A DNA stretch of 64,000 nt from Rheinheimera nanhaiensis E407-8. GTDB taxonomy: Bacteria > Pseudomonadota > Gammaproteobacteria > Enterobacterales > Alteromonadaceae. The DNA lies in NCBI RefSeq assembly GCF_000296695.1, contig NZ_BAFK01000021.1, positions 1-64,000 of the forward strand. Reading direction: 5' to 3'. Below, in pieces: positions 28,257-39,651 of the stretch (positions are counted from its first letter, which is position 1; every line of letters starts with the position of its first letter). A program made the translations under genes and the position numbers. The notes below the pieces were generated by a model. The model was not told the origin of the DNA and ran no database searches. It saw only the letters and a program-made list of their open reading frames with translations.

Positions 28257-30033
28257 CCTTAGGGCTTACGCCGTCAGATAAAGCGGCTAGATGATTAGGC
28301 ACCCTGCGCTTGTTGCAAAACACAGCAGAGCCCGTAATCTTTTTGGCTTGCTGCTTGGCATCCGATGCCAACGCAGCGACATCATGATGGTTACTGCATT
28401 GGCTGAGATCGGGCGTCGCCAAACCTATCGACAAGGTTAACAAGGGATAAAAGCACGGGCTGCCGAGCCGATCGGTGGCGTAGAACCCTGCGCTAGCCAG
28501 ATGCTCAGGTAAATAGTAACTGGCCATGCGCTGCTCAAAGCGCTTGCAAATTCGCTCTGCCCGCACAGTGGCATCTTCACCGACGAACAACACTATAAAA
28601 TCATCACCGCCGATATGGCCGACAAAATCGTGCTGGCTTACTTCAGCTTGAATGATCTGCGCCAGCAGTTCGATAATCAAATCGCCTTTACTATAACCAT
28701 AAACATCATTGTATGGCTTAAAGCTGTCTATATCGATATAACCAATGGTGAAAGCGGTAGCACTGCCCAGCAACTGATCAATATGCCGGTTAATAGGCAC
28801 ATTGCCCGGCAACATCGTCAAAGGGTTGGCATAGCGCGCCAATTGAATTTTGTGCTCACTAAGCTGGCGTAATACTTTACGCACCGACCCCAGGCCATAA
28901 TAACGGCCCTGCTCAGTGACAATAAAATACGGGCTGGCATCATCGTTCACCTCTGCCGTCAGCACGCCACTTAAGTCATCCATAGATAAAGTGCGCTCGA
29001 CTATGATGGCCGGCTCCATACACTGATGGATAGGTTTTTTTTCGTAAAGCGCCCGGCCAAAAGGATGCGAAAAACGCTCGTTAATCATACTGCGGCTTAC
29101 CAAACCAAGTGGTAACTGCTCTTTGTTTACCACCGCCACACAGGCCAATTGTTTATCAGCGGCAAACAGCGCAGCCACTTGCTGCGCAGCCAGCTGAGCA
29201 GGCACAGCTACTACCTTAGTTACCACCGGCTCTAAGGATTCATTTAACGATAAGGCTTTGTCCTGCCGTAGCAGTGATAATGCTGCCAAGGGTACTTCGA
29301 CACAGTCAGCGTTTGGCCTACCCAGCAAATAGCCCTGGCCGATATCGGCCCCCAGCTCGCGGCAAAACAGTAACTCTTCACTGGTTTCTATGCCTTCAGC
29401 GACGATCAATGAGCCGGTACTTTTTGCCAGTTCAATAATATTTTTTACAAAGGCTTTTTTTATTGGGTCGCTGTGCAGTTGGTCGACAAAATAGCGGTCA
29501 ATCTTGACGATATCAGGCCGCAGTTCAGACCACAGTTTTAAGCCGGAGAAGCCACTGCCCAGATCATCAATAGCAATTTTGAAACCAAATTCACGGTAGT
29601 GCTTAACGGCGCTGATAAACAAGTCGGTGTCTTCAACCTGAAACTGCTCAGATAACTCAATAACTATCCGCTCCGGTGCCAGGCCCGCCTGTTGGATATA
29701 GCTTTTTGTCAGACCCGACGGATGATCTGATGTTAATAACAGCATGGGGTTAACATTAATAAACAACTGACCAGCAGCGCCGCTGTCAGCAAACGCCTGA
29801 ATACTCAGCTGGCGGCACAGCAACTCGAGTGGTTCCAACAAATCGAAGCTTTGTGCCGTTTTAAACAACAATAACGGCGAGTGCAGCGCACTATCAGACG
29901 GACCGCGGATCAGCGCTTCGTAACCCAAAATGCTACCGTCTACCAAAGAAACTAACGGCTGAAACAATGGCGTAAGCAGCCTGCCACTGATGATCCGCTG
30001 CAGTTCCTGGCGGTGAAAATCACTGAGTCCCAA
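28243..30033 (-). CDS. EAL-CBS-GGDEF cyclic-di-GMP enzyme
   Basis: The 596-aa cytoplasmic product has an N-terminal EAL domain (about 15-250), a CBS-pair-like region (about 265-395) and a C-terminal GGDEF domain (about 400-575). EAL residues needed for phosphodiesterase activity are all visible: E39 in YEALIRGP, N93 in FINVNP, E127, D156/D157 in IDDLGSGFSG, K177, E213 and Q233. The GGDEF signature reads GGDDF (475-479), a conservative variant that may or may not be active. CBS domains often sense adenosyl ligands. No sensor membrane domain is present. Confidence 0.92.
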   Translation of the reverse strand: MGLSDFHRQELQRIISGRLLTPLFQPLVSLVDGSILGYEALIRGPSDSALHSPLLLFKTAQSFDLLEPLELLCRQLSIQAFADSGAAGQLFINVNPMLLLTSDHPSGLTKSYIQQAGLAPERIVIELSEQFQVEDTDLFISAVKHYREFGFKIAIDDLGSGFSGLKLWSELRPDIVKIDRYFVDQLHSDPIKKAFVKNIIELAKSTGSLIVAEGIETSEELLFCRELGADIGQGYLLGRPNADCVEVPLAALSLLRQDKALSLNESLEPVVTKVVAVPAQLAAQQVAALFAADKQLACVAVVNKEQLPLGLVSRSMINERFSHPFGRALYEKKPIHQCMEPAIIVERTLSMDDLSGVLTAEVNDDASPYFIVTEQGRYYGLGSVRKVLRQLSEHKIQLARYANPLTMLPGNVPINRHIDQLLGSATAFTIGYIDIDSFKPYNDVYGYSKGDLIIELLAQIIQAEVSQHDFVGHIGGDDFIVLFVGEDATVRAERICKRFEQRMASYYLPEHLASAGFYATDRLGSPCFYPLLTLSIGLATPDLSQCSNHHDVAALASDAKQQAKKITGSAVFCNKRRVPNHLAALSDGVSPKVMTG

Positions 30034-30164
30034 ATTTACTTACCCGGCTAATACATTACAGGCCAGAGCTGTCCGATGCCAACGATTATCGTCCTGATAA
30101 CGGTGCCGATAATAAGACGCCGCGATGACTGTTTTATGACAACCTGGCTCGGTTAAGTGATTTA

Positions 30165-30917
30165 TTAAGGCTTTTTCATATGCCGGGCTAAGGCGCGATC
30201 AATAAAGCCGGTACGATGGGCTTCGCGGATAAAGGCATCAAGCCGCGGTTTTAACCGCGTCCATTTCGGGTGTAATGCCAATGTCAGCTCAGTTTTATCG
30301 GCGGCCTGATGCTGGCGGTAAAAGGTGTGCGCAGAAAAATGATTATTTACCAGCCAGCTGGCGACATGTTCATTCATATAAGCCAGTTGACAGCGGTTAT
30401 TCACTAACATATTAAATTGATCAAATTCAGATTCAGCGTCAATTCTGATCAGGTCACCGCTTTGCAGCGCAGCGTTTATTGCGCTGTAAATGTAATGCCG
30501 GCGCAGGCAGATGGTTTTGCCGGTCAAACTGGCCGGCTCATCATTTAAAGGGCTGGTAGCATATAAATAGTCACGATGTTCAAGCACGGGCTGGGAAAAC
30601 AACAAGTCTTCAGGTTGCATGGTCCATTTGGCTGACAACACCGACGCATCGTACTTGCCGTCGTACAGGCCAACTTCGGCCCGGTAGCGGTTTTCATACA
30701 CGTATTGCAAGGTATAGGGTTGTTGTGCGAAAAAAGCGTTTAATAGCTCAGGGATCACGCCCTGTGGCGTATTATTCTTACCGGCATACATATAAGGCGG
30801 CACCTGCGGGTAATAAATAGCCACCCGAAATGCCGGCTCGGCCTGAGCTGGCAGGATAAAAAAGGCACTGCTAAACCAAAGCAATACAGCATAATATGGA
30901 TACAACCGGTTTCGCAT
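30165..30917 (-). CDS. periplasmic solute-binding protein, amino-acid type (SBP family 3-like)
   Basis: The 250-aa product has a signal peptide (about residues 1-26, ending PAQA) and a bilobal periplasmic-binding pattern: FRVAIYYPQVPPYMY, then YDGKYDASVLSAKWTMQPEDLLFSQP, then LTGKTICLRRHYIYSA, then a C-terminal helix. No permease or ATPase gene is adjacent. Like many Alteromonadales proteins of this type it is probably a stand-alone ligand binder or sensor partner, not part of a dedicated ABC transporter. It has its own short intergenic regions on both sides. Confidence 0.8.
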   Translation of the reverse strand: MRNRLYPYYAVLLWFSSAFFILPAQAEPAFRVAIYYPQVPPYMYAGKNNTPQGVIPELLNAFFAQQPYTLQYVYENRYRAEVGLYDGKYDASVLSAKWTMQPEDLLFSQPVLEHRDYLYATSPLNDEPASLTGKTICLRRHYIYSAINAALQSGDLIRIDAESEFDQFNMLVNNRCQLAYMNEHVASWLVNNHFSAHTFYRQHQAADKTELTLALHPKWTRLKPRLDAFIREAHRTGFIDRALARHMKKP

Positions 30918-31035
30918 TATCCTTTCCGCCAGCTTAAGTTACATTAGCGTGTTCCTATATTGCCGTCACCATATGCCAAAAGCCGGCGCAGTGCAAATTT
31001 TGTTCAGCTAAGCGCTAATGGCGTCATTTAAAACA

Positions 31036-31061
31036 ACAAAGCCACCTTGCGGTGGCTTTGT
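31036..31061 (-). terminator. rho-independent terminator of eno
   Basis: The arms ACAAAGCCACC and GGTGGCTTTGT (11 pairs) enclose a four-base loop and are followed on the minus strand by TGTTTTAAATG. It lies 26 bp past the eno stop. Confidence 0.9.
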
Positions 31062-31087
31062 TTGTGCTAATGATTGCTGGCCTCTTA

Positions 31088-32395
<1,308 letters not shown>

Positions 32396-32407
32396 TTAAA
32401 ACGAAAA

Positions 32408-32431
32408 AAGCCGTACTGGAAGGCACGGCTT
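32408..32431 (-). terminator. hairpin between pyrG and eno
   Basis: The arms AAGCCGT and ACGGCTT enclose a ten-base loop and are followed on the minus strand by TTTTTTCGTTTT. It lies just after the pyrG stop and would end or attenuate pyrG transcription before eno. Confidence 0.75.
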
Positions 32432-32438
32432 AGCAAAG

Positions 32439-34392
<1,954 letters not shown>

Positions 34393-34752
34393 ATGCAAGT
34401 TCAAGTTCATACAGACCGTCATATTCAGTCAGACGAACGGCTAGCTGAATTTATCAGTGATACGCTGCAAAACAAGCTAAGCCGCTTTACTGATCATCTC
34501 ACCCGTATTGAAGTGCACTTAGGCGATGAAAACGGCCAGCAAAAACGCGACAGCGCCGATAAGCGTTGTTTACTCGAAGCCCGCTTTGAAGGCTTAGATC
34601 CAGTGGCTGTTACCGAACACGCCGCCAGCGTAGGCCAGGCCATCAATGGCGCCGCCGATAAACTGCAGCGCAAGCTGGCCACCGTAACCGGGAAATTGCG
34701 CGCTAAACATATTCGTAACAGTAGCCTTAGTACTGAGAGTGAAGTGGTCTAA
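34393..34752 (+). CDS. HPF/RaiA-family ribosome-associated protein
   Basis: The 119-aa product has the beta-alpha-beta-beta-beta-alpha pattern of S30AE proteins: VQVHTDRHIQSDERLAEFIS at the N-terminus, ITRIEVHLGDENGQ-type strands, and a C-terminal amphipathic helix (AINGAADKLQRKLATVTGKL). Such proteins bind the 30S decoding region and promote hibernation. It differs from the usual hpf downstream of rpoN, so it may be a second paralogue. Which class (RaiA or HPF) cannot be settled from sequence by eye. Confidence 0.82.
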   Translation: MQVQVHTDRHIQSDERLAEFISDTLQNKLSRFTDHLTRIEVHLGDENGQQKRDSADKRCLLEARFEGLDPVAVTEHAASVGQAINGAADKLQRKLATVTGKLRAKHIRNSSLSTESEVV

Positions 34753-34761
34753 CGGCATCAG

Positions 34762-34786
34762 GCAGAAGCGGGAATACCGCTTCTGC
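34762..34786 (+). terminator. hairpin after the HPF/RaiA gene
   Basis: The arms GCAGAAGCGG and CCGCTTCTGC (ten pairs) enclose a five-base loop between the convergent HPF/RaiA and lipoprotein genes. The T-tract is poor on both strands, so termination is likely but not certain. Confidence 0.5.
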
Positions 34787-34803
34787 TTATGAAGAGTTAA
34801 GGT

Positions 34804-36564
34804 TTATAAACTGGATGCTGTTTGCTCGGTTTGTTGTTTCATAGCGTCAAGCAGCTGTTCAAAACGAAGCTGTAAAGCTTGGATATCAACGTTTTTCATG
34901 GTTTGCCAGCTTTGACCAAAATCACTGGTGCTAATGATATCCCCTTCAGTGCAGAGCAAATGTAGGGTTTGCTGATAGGTCAGCTCAGGCAACAATATAT
35001 TGCAATCTTCACGCACTGCCCCACGCCGTTGCCAACTGCTTTTAACGTTCAGTTTGCCACCTTCTGCGCTCATCAAATACATTTGGCTGCTTTGTTTTGC
35101 ACTATCCCGCTCCCGACTGAGCGTAACCAGAGTACCGTCAGCCAGTTTAGCTGCCAACCCGGCTTCAGCGGCTCTGTCGCCAAACATACCAAGATTACGG
35201 CGCAGCGGCTGCCAGCTTACGCCATCATCGACACTCAGTTGCTGGTCGCCAATACCATCCCATTGGCTAACGGCCACACCAAGCAGACTGCCATCCACTA
35301 ACTGTGTCAGTTTCACCATGGCTTGCGATTTATTTTTGCGCCATTGCCCGGATACCTCGTCATAGTGGTTAAGCTCACTGTCATTGAGCACTTTGAGCTT
35401 GCCTTGCCGGTCGAGAAATGCGAACACGCCCCCATATTGCACTAAGAAGCTAAACTCCTTGCGCTTAAACTGACCGATCTGTTGCCACCCCTGCTGCAAC
35501 GAGGAGGTCTGATACACCGTAAAGGCCGATGAAGACTGCGTCATCGCGTAATAACGATCCGCGCCTTTGCGCAGCCAAACAATAGCCTCAGCAGATGACA
35601 CCGGCGTATATTTCTGCCAACCACTTTGCCATGACGATGCCACAAACAACTGCCCCCGCTCAGCGCCGACTGCAATGTAATCCGGCGTATCAACAACGGA
35701 CGTTAGCTGGGCATTAGTATCCAGCTTGGTACTGTGCCAGTCGCCTCGTTTGTCCAGGTAATGCAGTAAGCCAAAGCGCGACATCAGTACCGCATGTCCA
35801 TGATGCGACAAGGGTAATGCCAGATTACCCCAGGCATTTTTCTGTGCCTCTTCAGCCAGTTGCTGGCGTAGGTTATCAAAGCCATCTGGTTGCCAGGTCA
35901 GCGGCTGCTCCACATTCAGTGATGACCGCAGATGAGGATATTTAGCCAGCACATAATCGGTCAGCGCCTGCTCCGGTACCCTTGTCACAAAAGCCTTTTG
36001 TGAGCTCGAATTACTCCAGAAACTCTCAGACTTTACATCCAGTAAGGGTTGAAACACCAAGGTGCCCAGGCTGGTCAGTTCAGCCGGTTTAATGTGAAAC
36101 ACGCCCGCGGCATGCCTTACCGGCATCTGGATCCAGGCGGATACATTACCGTCAGAATAATGCGCGTACAGCCCGGCAATCATATATTCACCGGCTGGCA
36201 TAGTGCCGACAAACAGCTGGCTACTCACTACGCCTTCAGCTGAGGGCGCCAGCGTATAAATATCCGGGCTCCAATCCACTTTAGCTTCATCAAAACGTTT
36301 TTTTTCTGCTTCAGCTTTTGCTTTCGCCGCCGCAATAGCTTGTTCGCGCAGCTGGTCACGGTTATCCAGCCTGACGGCCAGCACTTCGGTCCAATCAGCG
36401 TGATAGCGTGATAAACGCTCAGTGTTATTTACCAGTTGCAAGGCAACAACACCGTGTCCATCACTGAGTTGCTTAACCTGATCGATACGGGTGGTTTTTA
36501 TCGTATTGCTGGCGCAAGCGGTTAACACCAGACAACAAAATGACGCAATCATTTTCTTAAGCAT
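34804..36564 (-). CDS. beta-propeller (BNR-like) lipoprotein of unknown function
   Basis: The 586-aa product has a lipoprotein signal (MLKKMIASFCCLVLTAC, Cys17), an Ala/Lys helical stretch (about 75-92) and a beta-sandwich-like part to about 190. The C-terminal two thirds consist of sortilin/BNR-like blades, such as LSVDDGVSWQPLRRN and ISTSDFGQSWQTMKN (Asp-box-like SxDxGxxW). Asp-box propellers occur in sialidases and in non-enzymatic surface proteins; no catalytic set is apparent. It lies between HPF and a strong terminator, in the interval that separates mazG from pyrG. Confidence 0.75.
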   Translation of the reverse strand: MLKKMIASFCCLVLTACASNTIKTTRIDQVKQLSDGHGVVALQLVNNTERLSRYHADWTEVLAVRLDNRDQLREQAIAAAKAKAEAEKKRFDEAKVDWSPDIYTLAPSAEGVVSSQLFVGTMPAGEYMIAGLYAHYSDGNVSAWIQMPVRHAAGVFHIKPAELTSLGTLVFQPLLDVKSESFWSNSSSQKAFVTRVPEQALTDYVLAKYPHLRSSLNVEQPLTWQPDGFDNLRQQLAEEAQKNAWGNLALPLSHHGHAVLMSRFGLLHYLDKRGDWHSTKLDTNAQLTSVVDTPDYIAVGAERGQLFVASSWQSGWQKYTPVSSAEAIVWLRKGADRYYAMTQSSSAFTVYQTSSLQQGWQQIGQFKRKEFSFLVQYGGVFAFLDRQGKLKVLNDSELNHYDEVSGQWRKNKSQAMVKLTQLVDGSLLGVAVSQWDGIGDQQLSVDDGVSWQPLRRNLGMFGDRAAEAGLAAKLADGTLVTLSRERDSAKQSSQMYLMSAEGGKLNVKSSWQRRGAVREDCNILLPELTYQQTLHLLCTEGDIISTSDFGQSWQTMKNVDIQALQLRFEQLLDAMKQQTEQTASSL

Positions 36565-36595
36565 ATCATGACCTTGTGGTTATTATTCTTCCATG

Positions 36596-36639
36596 CAGAT
36601 ACAACAAAACCCGCCATCAGGCGGGTTTTGTTGTATCTG
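36596..36639. terminator. long perfect hairpin terminator beyond the duplicated mazG end
   Basis: A 20-bp perfect stem (arms 36596-36615 and 36620-36639, core AACCCGCC/GGCGGGTT) has a four-base loop and T-rich 3' arms on both strands. It lies 28 bp past the stop codon of the mazG-end copy at 36668. It is probably the original terminator of mazG, now separated from the functional gene by the island. Confidence 0.85.
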
Positions 36640-36667
36640 TCGCTATTGTTATATCAATTTACCAACA

Positions 36668-36780
36668 TTAACACAATCGTTTCATTTTCTGCCACAGCGC
36701 ATCCATTTCGGCTAAGTCTGACTGCTCGGGCATTTTGCCTTGTTCTGCTAAGGCCTGCTCTACCGCGCAAAAGCGTTTTT
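36668..36780 (-). pseudogene. duplicated 3' end of mazG (copy 2)
   Basis: The minus strand encodes KRFCAVEQALAEQGKMPEQ and SDLAEMDALWQKMKRLC followed by a stop, matching the C-terminus of MazG at 42826 onward. Over the best 90 bp I count four differences. The match ends abruptly at 36780, where the mazG copy continues into coding sequence but this one meets a GTAG-hairpin element. There is no start codon or MazG body. It is in direct orientation to mazG and followed by a strong terminator, so it is probably the ancestral gene end left by an insertion. Confidence 0.9.
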
Positions 36781-36838
36781 GTAGAAAAGGGGCGGAGCTA
36801 ATTAACCAACCCCAAAATTGCTCCGCCCCCTTTCTCAC
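36781..36838. repeat. REP-like hairpin and left copy of a direct repeat (R1)
   Basis: GTAG is followed by the inverted arms GGGGCGGAGC (36789-36798) and GCTCCGCCCC (36820-36829). A GTAG/GTGG head before a palindrome is the layout of REP sequences mobilised by RAYT transposases. From 36800 the segment AATTAACCAA...AAATTGCTCCG is repeated imperfectly at 39457-39486, on the other side of the large HEPN-type gene. The REP assignment is inference; no RAYT gene is in the window. Confidence 0.55.
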
Positions 36839-36931
36839 ATTTTCAGTTAAATAACTTAATTTTTTGTGCACAAACGCTCCGAACATCGGCCGAGTAGAGA
36901 GAGGTCTGATTGCCTCGGACTGTTAAATTTT

Positions 36932-39244
36932 TTATACATTGTCACGAAAAAAACAGATGTACTTAACGAAAAGCTCAGCGATATAATGTGCTTTATTAAA
37001 TAATTCTTTCCTTTCATGCTCACTAGGTGTCTTTCCATGAGCCCTATTGTTTCTTTCTTCTCTTAGTGTATTCAGATGATGTCCTTTTGTAACAATGCCT
37101 TCTCTAACCACACAGTCAATCATGTTCGATAATTTTGCCATATCCTTTGAACTTACATCAAGTGCTCCACTCGCTTTTTTATTTGTTAAATAGTCTTTTA
37201 CGCTTGTTTCAAATATCAGCCCTAACTCAAACAAAGCTATATCAACGTTCTCTATCGTCAACAATGACAATGGCCTATTAAGCATGGAAATGGTCTTACT
37301 GTTTGCTGTATATTTTGTTATATCGATACCAATCTTTTCTACATCCTCGTTATGATAATAAACCGCATAGTAATTATTTCCTTCTTTGTACTTATGAATA
37401 TCTTTCATTCTTTCCAGATACTGATAGAACGTTGGACGAATGCATTCTACGTTCTTCGATACCTCTTTAAAAAGATCTCCTTTTTTAATTGGGATATTCG
37501 GCTGCTCGAACAAAATTGATCTAATTTCTTGCTGAACCTGATCTAGGAGAAGGGTTCGTTCCTCAACCCTTGCACTCAATTCATCTATGTCTTTGCAATA
37601 AACTATTTTATTTCTCCCACCATTTTTCTGAGTTATTTGAAGCGCATTGGTAGAGCATACCCTTTGCCTAACACTTACCTCAGACAGACCAGTGGATGCA
37701 GACACGGCTCGTATCAAATCAGAAAGATCTATGGGGTTTCTATCTCCAATAACGGCTTTTATGACCTCATTAAATTCTGAAACTAGAATGTATTCACTCT
37801 TTTTGGCTTTTTCTACTGATTGGAGCCTCCATGCACTTAGAGCATACTCACCACGCCCAACTCTCGAAAATTTTGATTGGTCACTTAAATAGACTTTTAA
37901 AGATCTTGGGGAGGCATCTGGCCTAATTTTTTCTAAAGCTAGCTTTATCTCGATAAACTTAAGCGGCTTTCCCGCTGTGTGCAAAATGTTCTCAATAGCT
38001 TGCACTATCGTTATATTGGCTACATTTTCCCAAGCTGCCAGCGCCCATTCCCCGCTCTTTCCAATAGGAACAAATCTGTCATCAGCAACCAACTGATTCT
38101 TCAAGTTTGTTTCTTTGATCAAATCTGAATAAACGGATGATTTTGACAAAAAATTTATTTCCTGAGAGATCTTTGAAAAGTGCATAGGCTTTCCGGAGGA
38201 TTCGAGAACGCGAAAAGCCTTATCTGCAGCGCTTCGAAGCCTTGAGAACTTTACAAGAATGCTATCATCGTGTATTTCAATATCTTTGGTGGCAGATAGC
38301 GCAATTTTTATAGAGTCATTCGAAATGCTCGATTTCTTTCCACTTTTTCGCTTTGCGCTCACTATTAAATCGAAAACAGGCAAAGAATTAGCTCTATCAT
38401 ATATATGATCAAGAGCTTGAAAAACAGATTCAATCTCATGCTTTTCGTATTTTTCAGCAATACACCAGGCTTCTGATATCTCCCCTCTGAATCCGACAAT
38501 ATTTTTAGGAAGTTTTGTGTATCCAGATACTTCCATAAGTAAATCTAAATACTCTTCACTTAGGGTTTCCCCACACTTTTCAACGAATATTCTTTCTATA
38601 TCTTCTTTTAAAATCAACCACTCATATACTTTCATACTCTCTTGAAACGATTTGTAAGCTGCATATATTTGAGGAGATAGTTTCCAAGTGCTTTTTCTTA
38701 ATTCGTCCATTAAAGCCAACTTTAGCTCTTTAATAGACTTTTCTTCAATTTGCCTTATCCTTTCCCGTGTGACGTCATAAAACGCACCAAGATCCTCCAA
38801 TGTGTATCTTTTATTTCCATTTAAACCAAAACGCTTTTTAATAACATCAGTATCCCGTTTAATATTAGATGATTTCTTTCTTGATAGATACAGCTCAACA
38901 ATCGCTGGAAATGCTTCAACAAGATTACCATTTGTCGACGAGAGAAATTCTTCTCTAGGATCAACATAGCGTTTTATTTTTTCGTCCGAAGCTGACTCGA
39001 CCTCTTGTATGAATTTATAAACTGCAGAGCTTGTCTCTGCAACTGTCTTAACACCAACACCCTCCGATTCGGATAGCTCGGACAAAGCCAGAAGCACAGC
39101 TTCATAGCTATTTCGGGCTCCAAGAGAGATTAGAACATTACGAGCGCGCGTTGGTAATCCAATAACATCTATAGGAATTAGGGAGGCTCTTTCCTTAAAT
39201 ATTGGAGATATTTCTTGTAAAATTTCGTTTTTTCCAACATCCAT
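36932..39244 (-). CDS. large multidomain protein: sigma-70 region 4-like HTH, HARE-type winged helices, C-terminal HEPN-type motif
   Basis: From ATG 39244 the product is 770 aa; a TTG at 39283 would add 13. In order: an alpha-CTD/helix-hairpin-helix-like segment (about 27-75, LPTRARNVLISLGARNSYEA); a region 4-like HTH (about 146-175, YTLEDLGAFYDVTRERIRQI); two HARE-type winged helices (about 339-404 and 411-473, each with GKP(M/L) and a closing GE(W/Y)AL.AW); two more winged-helix-like stretches; and a C-terminal helical domain with RNNRAH (731-736), the HEPN RNase signature RNxxxH. The gene is strikingly AT-rich and flanked by direct repeats. Function unknown; a DNA-sensing regulator or defence nuclease is inferred. 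Confidence 0.75.
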   Translation of the reverse strand: MDVGKNEILQEISPIFKERASLIPIDVIGLPTRARNVLISLGARNSYEAVLLALSELSESEGVGVKTVAETSSAVYKFIQEVESASDEKIKRYVDPREEFLSSTNGNLVEAFPAIVELYLSRKKSSNIKRDTDVIKKRFGLNGNKRYTLEDLGAFYDVTRERIRQIEEKSIKELKLALMDELRKSTWKLSPQIYAAYKSFQESMKVYEWLILKEDIERIFVEKCGETLSEEYLDLLMEVSGYTKLPKNIVGFRGEISEAWCIAEKYEKHEIESVFQALDHIYDRANSLPVFDLIVSAKRKSGKKSSISNDSIKIALSATKDIEIHDDSILVKFSRLRSAADKAFRVLESSGKPMHFSKISQEINFLSKSSVYSDLIKETNLKNQLVADDRFVPIGKSGEWALAAWENVANITIVQAIENILHTAGKPLKFIEIKLALEKIRPDASPRSLKVYLSDQSKFSRVGRGEYALSAWRLQSVEKAKKSEYILVSEFNEVIKAVIGDRNPIDLSDLIRAVSASTGLSEVSVRQRVCSTNALQITQKNGGRNKIVYCKDIDELSARVEERTLLLDQVQQEIRSILFEQPNIPIKKGDLFKEVSKNVECIRPTFYQYLERMKDIHKYKEGNNYYAVYYHNEDVEKIGIDITKYTANSKTISMLNRPLSLLTIENVDIALFELGLIFETSVKDYLTNKKASGALDVSSKDMAKLSNMIDCVVREGIVTKGHHLNTLREERNNRAHGKTPSEHERKELFNKAHYIAELFVKYICFFRDNV

Positions 39245-39283
39245 AGTAGATTCGACTCCAGATTTGAAATTGTTTTTACTCAA

Positions 39284-39309
39284 CGGAAAATCCGTATTTA
39301 ATCACGGAT
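39284..39309. promoter_or_regulatory. inverted-repeat cluster upstream of the HEPN-type gene
   Basis: CGGAAAATCCG (39284-39294) is followed by the overlapping pair ATCCGT (39290-39295) and ACGGAT (39304-39309). They lie 40-65 bp before the ATG at 39244 in an AT-rich region. The arrangement suggests an operator, perhaps for autoregulation by the multi-HTH product. No convincing -35/-10 pair could be fixed. Confidence 0.35.
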
Positions 39310-39442
39310 ATCTCTGCCTTTGTAAATATAATGTACAGAACACTACATTGCTTTTGCATAACTTACAACAGGTTATAGGTACAGTGGGTATTTGTGTTTG
39401 CGATAACTGAGGATGAATCCGTCTGATTAACAAAAGCCAGAA

Positions 39443-39613
39443 ATGGCGTTGAAGCAAATTAACCAAATAAATTGCTCCGTTCCCACTTTAACGGTAAAAC
39501 GATTGGTCGATATGGCTGGAAAAAAGACACCCTGGATGCTGGATCCTCGGCCAAACTCCTATATTGGGGAGTTCAGAGACGACTATACCGACCTAGACTA
39601 TCACCCTAAATAA
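39443..39613 (+). CDS. possible small ORF (56 codons) or remnant
   Basis: An open frame from ATG 39443 encodes a 56-residue peptide with a polar C-terminal half (PWMLDPRPNSYIGEF, then acidic Asp/Tyr residues). The ribosome-binding site is poor and the 5' part is the R2 repeat. It could be a degraded gene end or a real small protein; I do not recognise it. It is the only coding potential in the 367-bp gap between the HEPN-type gene and the lipoprotein at 39652. Confidence 0.3.
   Translation: MALKQINQINCSVPTLTVKRLVDMAGKKTPWMLDPRPNSYIGEFRDDYTDLDYHPK
39457..39486. repeat. right copy of the direct repeat flanking the HEPN-type gene (R2)
   Basis: AATTAACCAA followed by AAATTGCTCCG and a C-rich stretch matches 36800-36830 in the same orientation. 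Unlike the left copy, it lacks the upstream GGGGCGGAGC arm and cannot form the hairpin. The pair brackets the gene at 36932-39244 together with its upstream region. Confidence 0.55.
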
Positions 39614-39651
39614 AAGAAACTCGTTATTGAGGGTCTTGGAGAGTTTTCAGC

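Noticed and set aside
36568-36801. 77-codon plus-strand ORF
   Set aside because: It runs through a terminator hairpin and the antisense of the mazG end; chance reading frame.
36668-36886. 72-codon ORF on the minus strand starting MFGAFVHKK
   Set aside because: Its C-terminal half is the duplicated MazG end and its N-terminal part is the hairpin element read through; it is a remnant, not a gene.
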